Below, piece after piece: positions 8,789 through 16,513 of a stretch of 64,000 nt of DNA. The stretch covers positions 108,701 to 172,700 of the forward strand of contig VXOR01000101.1 of assembly GCA_009840005.1 (NCBI GenBank), read 5' to 3'. The notes below the pieces were generated by a model. That model made no database searches. It was given only the letters and a program-made list of their open reading frames with translations, and was not told where the DNA came from. The position numbers and the translations under genes are program-made. Each line of letters begins with the position of its first letter. Within the stretch, counting starts at the first letter, position 1. The DNA comes from Gemmatimonadota bacterium. GTDB lineage: Bacteria; Latescibacterota; UBA2968; UBA8231.

Positions 8789-8840
8789 CCATCTGTCTCC
8801 TTATAGGGTATAATAATATAGATGACAGAACCTTCACAAG

Positions 8841-8930
8841 GGCGACTAGCGCGTGATCTATTCACTCAAAGACGGGCGAAGGATTACGGCATAGAGCTGG
8901 ATTGACTACCGAGACCAGTTTGAATCGAAG
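8841..8930 (+). pseudogene. relE/parE-family toxin 3' remnant (left copy)
   Basis: Translation in one frame gives GD*RVIYSLKDGRRITA*, then SWIDYRDQFES. It lines up with GDWCVIYSLNNERKVLLVAK followed by IDQREEFTDE of the right-hand copy at 13185-13307, and with the C-terminal GDYRVIYEI...HR.EVY core of RelE toxins. Two stop codons and the missing N-terminal two thirds show that it is dead. It ends about 25 bases before the restriction-modification gene. Confidence 0.6.
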
Positions 8931-8954
8931 TTTTGCTCAGCGAAAACAGAGACG

Positions 8955-11900
8955 ATGTCGAGAACAAATACTAAACTGACGGCAGCGGTTGAAACCTATC
9001 TTGCCGATCTGCAACGGATTCGTGCCTCCGGCGGCGCAACCGGCGAGCGGTCGAGCTATGGGCCGCTCGCCAACTTGCTGAACGCTATCGGCTCAACGCT
9101 CAAGCCCAAGGTATTTTGCGTTGGCGAGTTGGCCGATCAAGGGGCGGGGCATCCCGACTTTGGGCTGTACTCGGCAAAGCAGGTACAGAAGGGGCAACCG
9201 AAACAGGGGCAGGTGCCTGAAGGTGGAGTGGTCGAAGTGAAGGCGGCTGATGATGACGCTTGGTTGACAGCGGCGAGCGGTCAGGTTAGCCGCTATTGGG
9301 GCCGCTATCGGTTGGTGCTGGTGACCAATACGCGAGACTTCGTGCTAGTAGGCGAGGATGCGGCAGGGCGACCGGCCAAGCTGGAAACGTTTCGGCTGGC
9401 GGCAAATGCGGCGGAGTTTGAGCAACGCTTGGAGAGTCCGCGTGCTTTTGCTGGCGAGGTCGGCGCTGGCTTGGGGGAATATCTGTGCCGGGCGTTGGCG
9501 CATAGGGCGCGGCTGGCTGAGCCTAAAGACTTGGCTTGGCTGCTGGCGTCTCATGCTCGCGATGCACTAGCTCGGGTCGAGGCGGCGGGCGATGCGCCGT
9601 CGTTGGAAGCGGTGCGGGCGGCGCTGGAAGAGGCGCTGGGCGTCCGCTTTGAGGGCGAACGGGGTGCGCGATTTTTCCGTTCAACGCTGGTGCAGACGCT
9701 GTTCTACGGGGTGTTTTCCGCTTGGGTGCTGTGGGCGCGGCAAGCCCCGCGATCAGATCGGTTCGACTGGAGCAAAGCGGTTTGGCATTTGCGGGCACCT
9801 GTTATGCAGGCGCTGTTCCAACAGCTATCGCAGCCCGGTCGGCTGCAACCGCTTGGCCTCGTCGAGGTGCTGGACTGGACGTCTGCTGCGCTCGACCGGG
9901 TGGATTGCGACGCCTTCTTTGCCCGCTTCAACGAGGGCGAAGCTGTTACCTATTTCTACGAGCCATTCCTCGAAGCCTTTGATCCCGAGTTGCGCAAGCA
10001 GTTGGGCGTCTGGTACACGCCAGCGGAAGTGGTGCGTTACATGGTCGCCCGAGTAGATAAGGCGCTGCGGGACGATCTCGGCATTGCCGACGGGTTGGCT
10101 GCGGAAAATGTCTATGTGCTCGATCCGTGCTGCGGCACTGGGGCGTATCTGGCGGAGGTGCTGCGTCGGATTGCCGTCAATCTGGAGAATCAAGGCTTGG
10201 GTGCGATGACTGGTGCGCGGGTCAAGCAGGCGGCGACCGAGCGCGTGTTCGGCTTTGAGATTATGCCTGCGCCTTTTGTCGTCGCCCATTTGCAAGTTGG
10301 GTTGACCATGCAGGCGCTCGACGCGGCGCTGGCCGATGACGGGCAGGAACGCGCCCAAGTTTTTCTCACCAATGCGCTGACCGGCTGGGAGCCGCGCCCG
10401 ACCAAACCGCTGCCGTTTCCCGAACTGGAGGAGGAACGTGACCGCGCCGAGCGGGTGAAGCAGGAGACGCCGATTCTGGTGATTTTGGGTAATCCGCCTT
10501 ATAACGGCTTTGCTGGCATGGCGGTGGACGAGGAGCGCGAGCTGTCGGAAGCCTACCGCATGACCAAGCGGGTACGCCGACCTGAAGGCCAGGGGCTGAA
10601 CGATCTCTACGTGCGCTTTTTCCGCATGGCGGAGCGGCGCATTGCCAAGACGGGTCAAGGCGTGGTGTGCTTCATTTCCAACTATTCTTGGCTCGATGGG
10701 CTGTCGTTTACGGGGATGCGGGAGCGCTATTTGGAGACATTCGACGCGATACGGATTGACTGCTTGAACGGCGACAAATACAAGACGGGCAAGGTCGCGC
10801 CGGACGGTTCGCCGGATCCGAGTATTTTTTCGACGGAGGGCGATCCGGTGGGCATTCAAGTTGGGACGGCGATTGCGACGCTGGTGCGCAAGGCCGATCA
10901 TGCGCCAACTAAAGAGGTCGGCTTTCGGCATCTTTGGGGACAGGCCAAGCGCGAGGAATTGATTGAGACGGAGGAGGTGGTACCGGACGCGCTTTACGAC
11001 AGCATTGAGTCAGTGTTGCCGCTTGGTTTGCCATTCGCACAAACAGCGGTGAGCGAGGATTGGTTCGACTGGCCGGCATTGCCTGATTTGTTGCCGGTGT
11101 CGTTTCAAGGGGCCGAGACTGGCCGCGATACATTTCTCATCGATACCGACCTCGCTCGACTTCGGGCGCGGATCGCTGATTACTTCGACGCTGCTTTGAG
11201 CCATGACGAAGTTGCACAGCGCTATCCGCGTGTGATGAAGGACACTGGGCGGTTCGACGCACGTGCAGTGCGAGACACATTACTCAAACGCGGCGGCCCC
11301 AATGAGTGTGGTTTTGTCCGCCACGCCTACCGACCGTTCGACAATCGCTGGCTCTACTGGGAATCAGAAACGAAACTGCTTCGAGAGAAAAGTCCCCGCT
11401 ATCCGCCGCATATATCCGAGGGCAACTTGTGGCTTTCGGCTGCACAGCATTTGCGGAAAGGTTCAGGTGAACCACAGGCATGTTTCACGAAACATATCGC
11501 TTCACGGCATCTGATCGAGCGCGGGACTAATATGTTCCCCGCATGGCTTTGTGATGACAGCCTCGCAACTGCTGGGAACGCTGCTCAACGCCGCCCCAAT
11601 TTATCCGGAGCCGCACAACGCTATCTCCATGGTCTCGGCGCGGATGTAGAAGACCTCTTCCACCACGTCCTCGCCACCCTCCATGATCCCGCTTACCTCG
11701 AAGCCAACGCCGGGGCGCTCCGCATGGAATGGCCGCGCATCCCGCTACCGGGCTGGCCTGATGGCGAAGCTGACAGCGCGGCAGATTCCCTCGCTGCATC
11801 AGCGGTGCGAGGGCGCGAACTGTCCCGCCTGCTCAATCCCGATGCACCTGTGCCGGGCGTTACCCAAGGCACGTTGCGCCCAGAAATCGCCGCCCTCGCC

Positions 11901-12275
11901 GTGCCTGCCACCACCGACGACCGCAACATGACCGGCGACGATTTCGCACTCACCGCCGGGTGGGGCTACTACGGAACGGGTGACGCCGTAATGCCGGGCC
12001 AAGGCCGCATCGTCGAGCGCGAATATACCCCGGACGAACGCGCCGCGCTGGGGGATGCCATACCCGCGCTGGGCGAAAAGACGCTGGACGTGTATCTGAA
12101 CGATCACGCCTTCTGGCGCAACGTCCCCGCCGCAATTTGGGAATACAAACTCGGCGGCTATCAGGTGCTCAAGAAATGGCTATCGTACCGGGAAAGCGAT
12201 GTCTTAGGGAGGGCGCTGACGCCGGAGGAAGTACTGTACTTTGCGGAGATGACGAGGAGGGTTGGGGGATGTTGA
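8955..12275 (+). CDS. Type ISP-like restriction-modification protein (N6-adenine methylase with N-terminal nuclease-like domain)
   Basis: This is a single 1106-residue polypeptide. Residues about 55-105 hold a PD-(D/E)XK-like nuclease site: GHPDFGLY, then VVEVKAADDD. A helical linker leads to a gamma-type amino-methyltransferase with YTPAEVVRYMV, motif I LDPCCGTGAYLAEVL near residue 390, and motif IV NPPYNG near residue 513. The C-terminal ~400 residues resemble the target-recognition region of type ISP enzymes (FDNRWLYWE, and YELGGYQVL-like YKLGGYQVLKKWLSYRES near the end). No SF2 helicase motifs are visible, unlike LlaGI-type ISP enzymes, so it may work more like a type IIG enzyme. A TIR-domain gene follows closely and both are bracketed by relE fragments. 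Confidence 0.8.
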   Translation: MSRTNTKLTAAVETYLADLQRIRASGGATGERSSYGPLANLLNAIGSTLKPKVFCVGELADQGAGHPDFGLYSAKQVQKGQPKQGQVPEGGVVEVKAADDDAWLTAASGQVSRYWGRYRLVLVTNTRDFVLVGEDAAGRPAKLETFRLAANAAEFEQRLESPRAFAGEVGAGLGEYLCRALAHRARLAEPKDLAWLLASHARDALARVEAAGDAPSLEAVRAALEEALGVRFEGERGARFFRSTLVQTLFYGVFSAWVLWARQAPRSDRFDWSKAVWHLRAPVMQALFQQLSQPGRLQPLGLVEVLDWTSAALDRVDCDAFFARFNEGEAVTYFYEPFLEAFDPELRKQLGVWYTPAEVVRYMVARVDKALRDDLGIADGLAAENVYVLDPCCGTGAYLAEVLRRIAVNLENQGLGAMTGARVKQAATERVFGFEIMPAPFVVAHLQVGLTMQALDAALADDGQERAQVFLTNALTGWEPRPTKPLPFPELEEERDRAERVKQETPILVILGNPPYNGFAGMAVDEERELSEAYRMTKRVRRPEGQGLNDLYVRFFRMAERRIAKTGQGVVCFISNYSWLDGLSFTGMRERYLETFDAIRIDCLNGDKYKTGKVAPDGSPDPSIFSTEGDPVGIQVGTAIATLVRKADHAPTKEVGFRHLWGQAKREELIETEEVVPDALYDSIESVLPLGLPFAQTAVSEDWFDWPALPDLLPVSFQGAETGRDTFLIDTDLARLRARIADYFDAALSHDEVAQRYPRVMKDTGRFDARAVRDTLLKRGGPNECGFVRHAYRPFDNRWLYWESETKLLREKSPRYPPHISEGNLWLSAAQHLRKGSGEPQACFTKHIASRHLIERGTNMFPAWLCDDSLATAGNAAQRRPNLSGAAQRYLHGLGADVEDLFHHVLATLHDPAYLEANAGALRMEWPRIPLPGWPDGEADSAADSLAASAVRGRELSRLLNPDAPVPGVTQGTLRPEIAALAVPATTDDRNMTGDDFALTAGWGYYGTGDAVMPGQGRIVEREYTPDERAALGDAIPALGEKTLDVYLNDHAFWRNVPAAIWEYKLGGYQVLKKWLSYRESDVLGRALTPEEVLYFAEMTRRVGGC

Positions 12276-12344
12276 CACGGCCTATTTCGAGTGTTTTATG
12301 AACTGAGCAATAGAACTCTCTCACTTAGAGAATGGGACGAAGTA

Positions 12345-13184
12345 ATGAATTACGTAAACCAGATCAACCAGCTCAAAAAGGAAATCGCTAATCTCCGGAA
12401 GGCTGAGGCTCAGGAGACTCAAAAGGAAGCCGATATTCAAGCGAAAATCAATCGCGCGAACGAAGCGGCGACTCGTACAAAAAGTACCTCGACGCTTCAG
12501 AATGAGTTGAAGAAAGTGGAGCGTGCCAGTAAAGACTTGGCTACCGTGCAGAAGAAGCGTGCGGAAATTTCCGGTAAGATCGCCGACAAGTCCAAGAGCC
12601 TGCATTCTTATGAGGAGCGCCAGGCCCGCGAGGATGAAAGAGAGCGCAAGAAAATCTCTGACGAGCAAAAGCGGCTGATTCGTGAGCGAGAGGAACACGA
12701 ACGAAAGATCACAAGCGAGATCCGACGCCGTACAAATCTATCGAGCATCCCTACTCCCACCGCCCATGCACAGAAAGACAACTACGACTTCTTTATTTCC
12801 CATGCGAGCGAAGACAAGGATGGTTTTGTTCTTGGAATGGCAGAAGTACTTGAGGCCAGAGGAGCCAAGGTGTGGTACGACGAGTTTACGCTGAAAATGG
12901 GAGATAGCTTGCGTCGAGAGATTGACCGAGGGCTGGCCAATTCACGCTTCGGCGTTGTTGTGTTGTCAAAATACTTCTTCGACAAGGAGTGGCCTCAAAA
13001 GGAACTAGATGGCCTTGTATCACTCGAAGTCGAGGGTGCTACCCGTATCCTGCCGGTCTGGCATGAAATCTCAAAAGATGAAATCGTCCGGCATAGTCCT
13101 ATGTTGGCGGACAAAGTCGCTCTGAACACCTCCTTGAAAAGCACGGATGAAATAGCGGATGAGCTATACAGGCTAATCGAATAA
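12345..13184 (+). CDS. Coiled-coil TIR-domain protein, probable defence effector
   Basis: Residues about 1-130 form a long charged coiled coil (INQLKKEIANLRKAEAQETQ, then further Lys/Glu-rich heptads). From about residue 145 there is a TIR domain: YDFFISHASEDKDGF, AKVWYDEFTLKMGDSLRREI, VVVLSKYFFDKEWPQKEL. The Glu in WPQKEL is at the position of the catalytic Glu of NAD+-cleaving bacterial TIRs. The start at MNYVNQINQ is chosen by resemblance to related coiled-coil TIR proteins as remembered. A GTG at 12291 would add 18 residues. It lies about 70 bases after the restriction-modification gene and may be its abortive-infection partner, which is inference. Its stop codon abuts the relE remnant. 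Confidence 0.78.
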   Translation: MNYVNQINQLKKEIANLRKAEAQETQKEADIQAKINRANEAATRTKSTSTLQNELKKVERASKDLATVQKKRAEISGKIADKSKSLHSYEERQAREDERERKKISDEQKRLIREREEHERKITSEIRRRTNLSSIPTPTAHAQKDNYDFFISHASEDKDGFVLGMAEVLEARGAKVWYDEFTLKMGDSLRREIDRGLANSRFGVVVLSKYFFDKEWPQKELDGLVSLEVEGATRILPVWHEISKDEIVRHSPMLADKVALNTSLKSTDEIADELYRLIE

Positions 13185-13307
13185 CTCCGCGTAGGCGACT
13201 GGTGTGTGATCTACTCGCTCAACAACGAGCGAAAAGTGTTGCTGGTGGCGAAGATCGACCAGAGAGAAGAGTTTACAGATGAAGCAACAAGACGTGCAGA
13301 TCATTGA
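13185..13307 (+). pseudogene. relE/higB-family toxin 3' remnant (right copy)
   Basis: The frame immediately after the TIR stop codon reads LRVGDWCVIYSLNNERKVLL and continues VAKIDQREEFTDE, the C-terminal core of a RelE/HigB toxin, and runs to a TGA that overlaps the antitoxin start at 13279. About 50 N-terminal residues and the start codon are missing. The tail overlaps the antitoxin in the usual toxin-first arrangement, so the original pair was relE-like toxin then HTH antitoxin. Confidence 0.75.
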
Positions 13308-13683
13308 GAAGGACGGCGAACCAGAATACGCCGTCGTCCCAATTGAGGAGTACCGTCGGATGGTCGCCGCGCTTGAGGATGCGGCCGATTCTGTGGCTAT
13401 CGAACGGGCATGGGCCGAGGACGCAGCAGGCGAGACGATTCCGGGCGAAGTTGTAAAGGCCATTCTCGCTGGCGAATCGCCCTTGCGCGTGTGGCGGAAG
13501 CACCGCGAATTCACACTGGATGTGCTGGCCGAGCGAGTAGGTGTCTCAAAAGGGTATCTGTCGCAGATTGAGAACGGACAGAAGCCCGGGACGCTCGGCC
13601 TGTTCCGCCGACTCGCGGGCGTGCTCAATGTGGCGTTGGATGAACTGGCCGGCCCGTCTTTTAGTCCCGAAACTGACCCTTGA
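13279..13683 (+). CDS. Antitoxin with Phd/YefM-like N-terminus and XRE-type HTH
   Basis: The N-terminal ~60 residues (QIIEKDGEPEYAVVPIEEYR) look like a Phd/YefM-type strand-helix segment. Residues about 75-125 are an XRE helix-turn-helix: FTLDVLAERVGVSKGYLSQI followed by ENGQKPGTLGLFRRLAGVLNV. Such proteins repress their own operon and neutralise a RelE/HigB toxin. Here the toxin gene immediately upstream is only a 40-codon tail, so the antitoxin is an orphan. It may persist as a regulator or as protection against related toxins. A convergent hairpin separates it from hicA. Confidence 0.8.
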   Translation: MKQQDVQIIEKDGEPEYAVVPIEEYRRMVAALEDAADSVAIERAWAEDAAGETIPGEVVKAILAGESPLRVWRKHREFTLDVLAERVGVSKGYLSQIENGQKPGTLGLFRRLAGVLNVALDELAGPSFSPETDP

Positions 13684-13719
13684 TCTCGTGCGTTTAGAGC
13701 TTGTTATCACCGAAGCTAT

Positions 13720-13751
13720 CGCCGGTTGAGCCATCGTTGGATCAACCGGCG
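13720..13751. terminator. Bidirectional hairpin between the HTH antitoxin and hicA
   Basis: A perfect 10-bp inverted repeat CGCCGGTTGA/TCAACCGGCG with a 12-base loop lies between two convergent genes and overlaps the last codons of hicA. There is no clear T tract on either side, so the terminator call is tentative. Confidence 0.4.
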
Positions 13752-13972
13752 AGCAGATCAATGAATGCCTCTCGATCAATCCCGACATCTCTCTGAATCT
13801 TGGACATAAGACCAACGCCGATCGTTTCACCGCCATGAATGGGCACAACTGTGCTCCGACCATCAGGGTGCTTCAAAATCGCGTGACTCCCTCGTTGCCT
13901 CACAAGTTCGAAACCGACTTTCCGCAGAGATCGTACTACATGAGTACCCGTCACGCGCGGCATTCTGTTCAT
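13742..13972 (-). CDS. hicA: HicA-family mRNA interferase toxin
   Basis: At 76 residues it has the HicA dsRBD-like fold: VTGTHVVRSLRKVGFELVRQ, then RGSHAILKHPDGRSTVVPIH. The catalytic His of the G-S-H motif is present. HicA cleaves mRNA when not bound by HicB. It overlaps the upstream hicB by four bases (ATGA), so antitoxin is translated first and toxin by coupling. The pair looks intact, unlike the neighbouring relE and vapC relics. Confidence 0.88.
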   Translation of the reverse strand: MNRMPRVTGTHVVRSLRKVGFELVRQRGSHAILKHPDGRSTVVPIHGGETIGVGLMSKIQRDVGIDREAFIDLLAG

Positions 13973-14181
13973 ACAGATATTCTTTGAATGCCTACCAGTT
14001 CAAGCGAGTTCGGAGCGTCTTCGCTATTGGCCTCAAGCCAGAGTGCGATTGCCTCCTCCATCCGTTCGAGCAACTGGTCGATTGACTTTCCTTGGGTATG
14101 ACAGCCCGGAAGGCCGGGAATACTGCCAACGTAATAACCGTCTTCATCTTTCTCGATGACGATAGTGTATTCAGTACTCAT
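13969..14181 (-). CDS. hicB: HicB-family antitoxin
   Basis: The 70-residue protein has the HicB partial RNase-H-like fold: YTIVIEKDEDGYYVGSIPGL, then PGCHTQGKSIDQLLERMEEA. No C-terminal HTH or ribbon-helix-helix is seen, so autoregulation may rely on another protein. The start at MSTEYTIV is selected because GGGAGGATCC lies just before it. The longer open frame upstream (to 14289) runs through the dead vapC stub and is not coding in that frame. It overlaps hicA by four bases. Confidence 0.85.
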   Translation of the reverse strand: MSTEYTIVIEKDEDGYYVGSIPGLPGCHTQGKSIDQLLERMEEAIALWLEANSEDAPNSLELVGIQRISV

Positions 14182-14210
14182 TGGATCCTCCCGTAGTAGA
14201 GTACGGATAG

Positions 14211-14270
14211 TCATGAATACTCGCAGAAGACGCAGCTTCCACGAGTTGCCGAGGTGTTCCAGAATTTCAC
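14211..14270 (-). pseudogene. vapC (PIN-domain toxin) 5' stub
   Basis: A GTG overlapping the Phd antitoxin stop (TGGTGA) opens a frame reading VKFWNTSATRGSCVFCEYS and then a stop. VKFWNTSA matches the start of VapC toxins (typically M(K/R)FWDTSAL), where the Asp at the fifth position is the first catalytic acid; here it is Asn. After eight codons the similarity ends and hicB follows. It therefore looks like a vapC gene cut at its 5' end. Confidence 0.6.
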
Positions 14271-14557
14271 CAGCCTTCCTCCCGCTCACGCGAGACCGCC
14301 GAACGCACGGCCGCTTGGGGATCGGCAGGACGCGGCAGATTCCAAAAATTCTCGGGCAAGGGCTTCTCCCCGCGCTTGATGAGACCCTGCTTTTCTAGGT
14401 CTCGCAAGTTCTCAGGGAGAGGCTCAGGACTCGCGAAGGGTAGTAAGCGTGCAATGGGACGGCCGTATTTGGTGATTACCATCTCTTTACCTGCTTTGAC
14501 TTGACGCAAATAGGTGCTCAACGACATTTTGAGTTGCGATACTGTCGTGGTCTGCAT
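14267..14557 (-). CDS. Phd/YefM-VapB-type antitoxin, orphan
   Basis: The 96-residue protein has the Phd/YefM N-terminal DNA-binding fold: TTTVSQLKMSLSTYLRQVKA, then GKEMVITKYGRPIARLLPF. The C-terminal tail (about residues 45-96, Pro- and Glu-rich) is the usual toxin-wrapping region. It normally represses its operon and inhibits a PIN-domain VapC. The stop codon overlaps a vapC-like GTG, but that toxin gene is cut to 19 codons, so this antitoxin has no adjacent partner. Confidence 0.8.
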   Translation of the reverse strand: MQTTTVSQLKMSLSTYLRQVKAGKEMVITKYGRPIARLLPFASPEPLPENLRDLEKQGLIKRGEKPLPENFWNLPRPADPQAAVRSAVSREREEGW

Positions 14558-14677
14558 GGAATATCCTTTCTAGTTAATGCCTTAATGCCTTTAGATCAAT
14601 ATGGTCAAATCGTATCGTCGAGCAATTATCGCACAGTATATCAACACCCTACCCATTGGAATCAAGGCGATAAACGC

Positions 14678-15607
14678 TCATATCGCTTGCCCCGTAGTAG
14701 AATTGACGCGGCGGAAGATGTGGATGAGTCGGTCGCGCGTCTCTTGCGTCAGCGGCGGGCGGGCGAAAGACGCGAGGTTGGCGTCGAGGTGGGCGGCGTT
14801 GCCCGTGCCGGAGAGGACGACGTGGACGCCGGGTTCGTCGCGGCAGAATCGGTATGCGGCATCGGGTAGGGATGGGGCTTCGGCCAACAGGAAGTCGGGG
14901 AAGGCGTCGAGGTCGGCGGGGTCGATTTGCCCCTTTTCGACGAGGGCGTCGATGAAGGCGCATAGGTTGTCGGGGTGGCTAAGTGCTTTTCTAACGGCGA
15001 ACATGATTTGGATGCCGACGTTTTGCGCGATGGCCTGCGCGAAGACGTTGGCGCGGGCGGTTTGGTTGAGCAGATTGAAGCCGACCATCAGGACATCCCA
15101 GAGGTCGTCGGCCAGAGCCTGCTGGAGCATGGTGTGTTCGAAGTCTTCGTTGAACATCTCGCTGAGGCCGACAAAGCGTATTTTGCCCTGTTGCTGCGCC
15201 TTTTGCAGCGCGGGGTAGATGTCGTTGACGAGATAGGCGTAGTCTTGGGGCACGACGCCGTGGAGATTGTAGAGATCGATGTAGTCGGTGCCTAGATGCT
15301 TTAGACTTTGGTCGAGGCTGGTGTGCAAAGTCTCAGGTGTGACCTGTTCGTTGCGGGTGGATTTTTTGGTAGAGAGGACGACGGCGGTGCGGTCGCGGCC
15401 TTGTAGGGCTTGGCCGATGATGGCTTCCGTGCCGTAGCCTTCGGCCGTGTCGATGAAGTTGACGCCGTGGTCTAAGGCGTGGCGGACGAGGTCGGCGGAT
15501 TGGGCGTCGGTTAGGTCGGCGTTGCGCCCAATTCGGCTGTGGCCGCCAGCGCCTAAGCCCATGCGCGAGACGGTTAGGTTAGTGCGGCCTAAAATGGTGG
15601 TCTGCAT
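14678..15607 (-). CDS. Aldo/keto reductase
   Basis: The 309-residue protein is an NAD(P)H-dependent aldo/keto reductase TIM barrel. The catalytic tetrad is visible as FIDTAEGYG (Asp and Tyr), LSTKKS (Lys) and YNLHGV (His). The late VVLSGTGNAAHLDANL resembles the cofactor-phosphate/adenine-binding end. It would reduce or oxidise sugar-like aldehydes or ketones in the cytoplasm. It is transcribed away from the PhyH gene at 15709, with about 100 bases between them that could hold both promoters. Substrate is unknown. Confidence 0.9.
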   Translation of the reverse strand: MQTTILGRTNLTVSRMGLGAGGHSRIGRNADLTDAQSADLVRHALDHGVNFIDTAEGYGTEAIIGQALQGRDRTAVVLSTKKSTRNEQVTPETLHTSLDQSLKHLGTDYIDLYNLHGVVPQDYAYLVNDIYPALQKAQQQGKIRFVGLSEMFNEDFEHTMLQQALADDLWDVLMVGFNLLNQTARANVFAQAIAQNVGIQIMFAVRKALSHPDNLCAFIDALVEKGQIDPADLDAFPDFLLAEAPSLPDAAYRFCRDEPGVHVVLSGTGNAAHLDANLASFARPPLTQETRDRLIHIFRRVNSTTGQAI

Positions 15608-15708
15608 GAAGGCTCCGGGGTGCAGTTTAGGGAATCGGCGCTTAATATAGGAGTGGGATCAAACCTTGACCACGACAATAGCCTCGCAGTAGAATCGGCG
15701 AGATTTTT

Positions 15709-16500
15709 ATGAAACTATCGACACAAGAAATTGAACAGCAGCGCCTTGCCGCCGATACTTTAGCCGAGGCGGTGCGCCAAGTGCGAGAAGTGGGCTTTGT
15801 CATTTTGGAAGAGACCATGGACCAGGCGTGGTGCGATGTGATGCATGAGGCTTGGGACGGTCATTTGGAAGGCCGAGTACCGGGCGATTTGTTGCGTCCG
15901 CCCTTCATTGATCCGCTGGCGATTGAAAACCCTTGGGCCGTGCAGATCTTGGACGTCATGCTCGGCGAGGATTTTTGGGCCAAGCTGCCCTATCACTGCA
16001 ACTCCACGGCGCCCAACTGGCCGGAGACTCAAGTTGTCCACCGCGACCAACTGCATCTCTTCCCCGATTTGCCCATTGCCATGCCGCCGCATATGATGGT
16101 CGTGAACATCCCGTTGGTGGATTTTACGGAGGAAAACGGCAGCACGGAGGTGTGGCCGGGTACGCATCTGATCACGGATCACGAGGCGGCCATCGACCCG
16201 GCGGATGTGGGGCGGGCGGGCGGCTTGGAAGAGCGCGCATTGACCATGCCGTCGCTGCGCACCAATATGCCGGCCGGTTCTACCGTGGTGCGCGACATGC
16301 GCGTCTGGCACCGGGCCACGCCGAATCGCACGAACTGCCGTCGCACCATGATGTCGCTGGTGTACCACCGCTACTTCCCCAGCTTGGGCTACCAATACAA
16401 GGCGGCCGATCCGCTGCCAGCGGAGATTATGGACCAACTATCGGCGCGGGCGCAGCGGATTTTTCGCTTCAATAAGCAAGAAGCGCACGAGCAAAACTAA
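15709..16500 (+). CDS. Phytanoyl-CoA dioxygenase (PhyH) family protein
   Basis: The 263-residue non-haem Fe(II)/2-oxoglutarate oxygenase has the facial triad as VVHRDQLHLFPD (His-x-Asp) and MRVWHRATPNRT (distal His), followed by an Arg that can bind 2-oxoglutarate. The double-stranded beta-helix context NGSTEVWPGTHLI is typical. It would hydroxylate a small molecule in the cytoplasm; families like this are expanded in uncultured FCB-type bacteria. The next gene starts 13 bases later, so co-transcription with the esterase is likely. No acyl-CoA-binding feature can be assigned. Confidence 0.88.
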   Translation: MKLSTQEIEQQRLAADTLAEAVRQVREVGFVILEETMDQAWCDVMHEAWDGHLEGRVPGDLLRPPFIDPLAIENPWAVQILDVMLGEDFWAKLPYHCNSTAPNWPETQVVHRDQLHLFPDLPIAMPPHMMVVNIPLVDFTEENGSTEVWPGTHLITDHEAAIDPADVGRAGGLEERALTMPSLRTNMPAGSTVVRDMRVWHRATPNRTNCRRTMMSLVYHRYFPSLGYQYKAADPLPAEIMDQLSARAQRIFRFNKQEAHEQN

Positions 16501-16513
16501 GAGGGCACACAAG

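Noticed and set aside
14182..14289. The long frame upstream of HicB (SGRKAGEILEHLGNSWKLRL) might be an N-terminal HicB extension or a HicA remnant.
   Set aside because: The same DNA in another frame gives the vapC start overlapping the Phd stop, and the HicB ribosome site lies at 14181, so the long frame is probably incidental.
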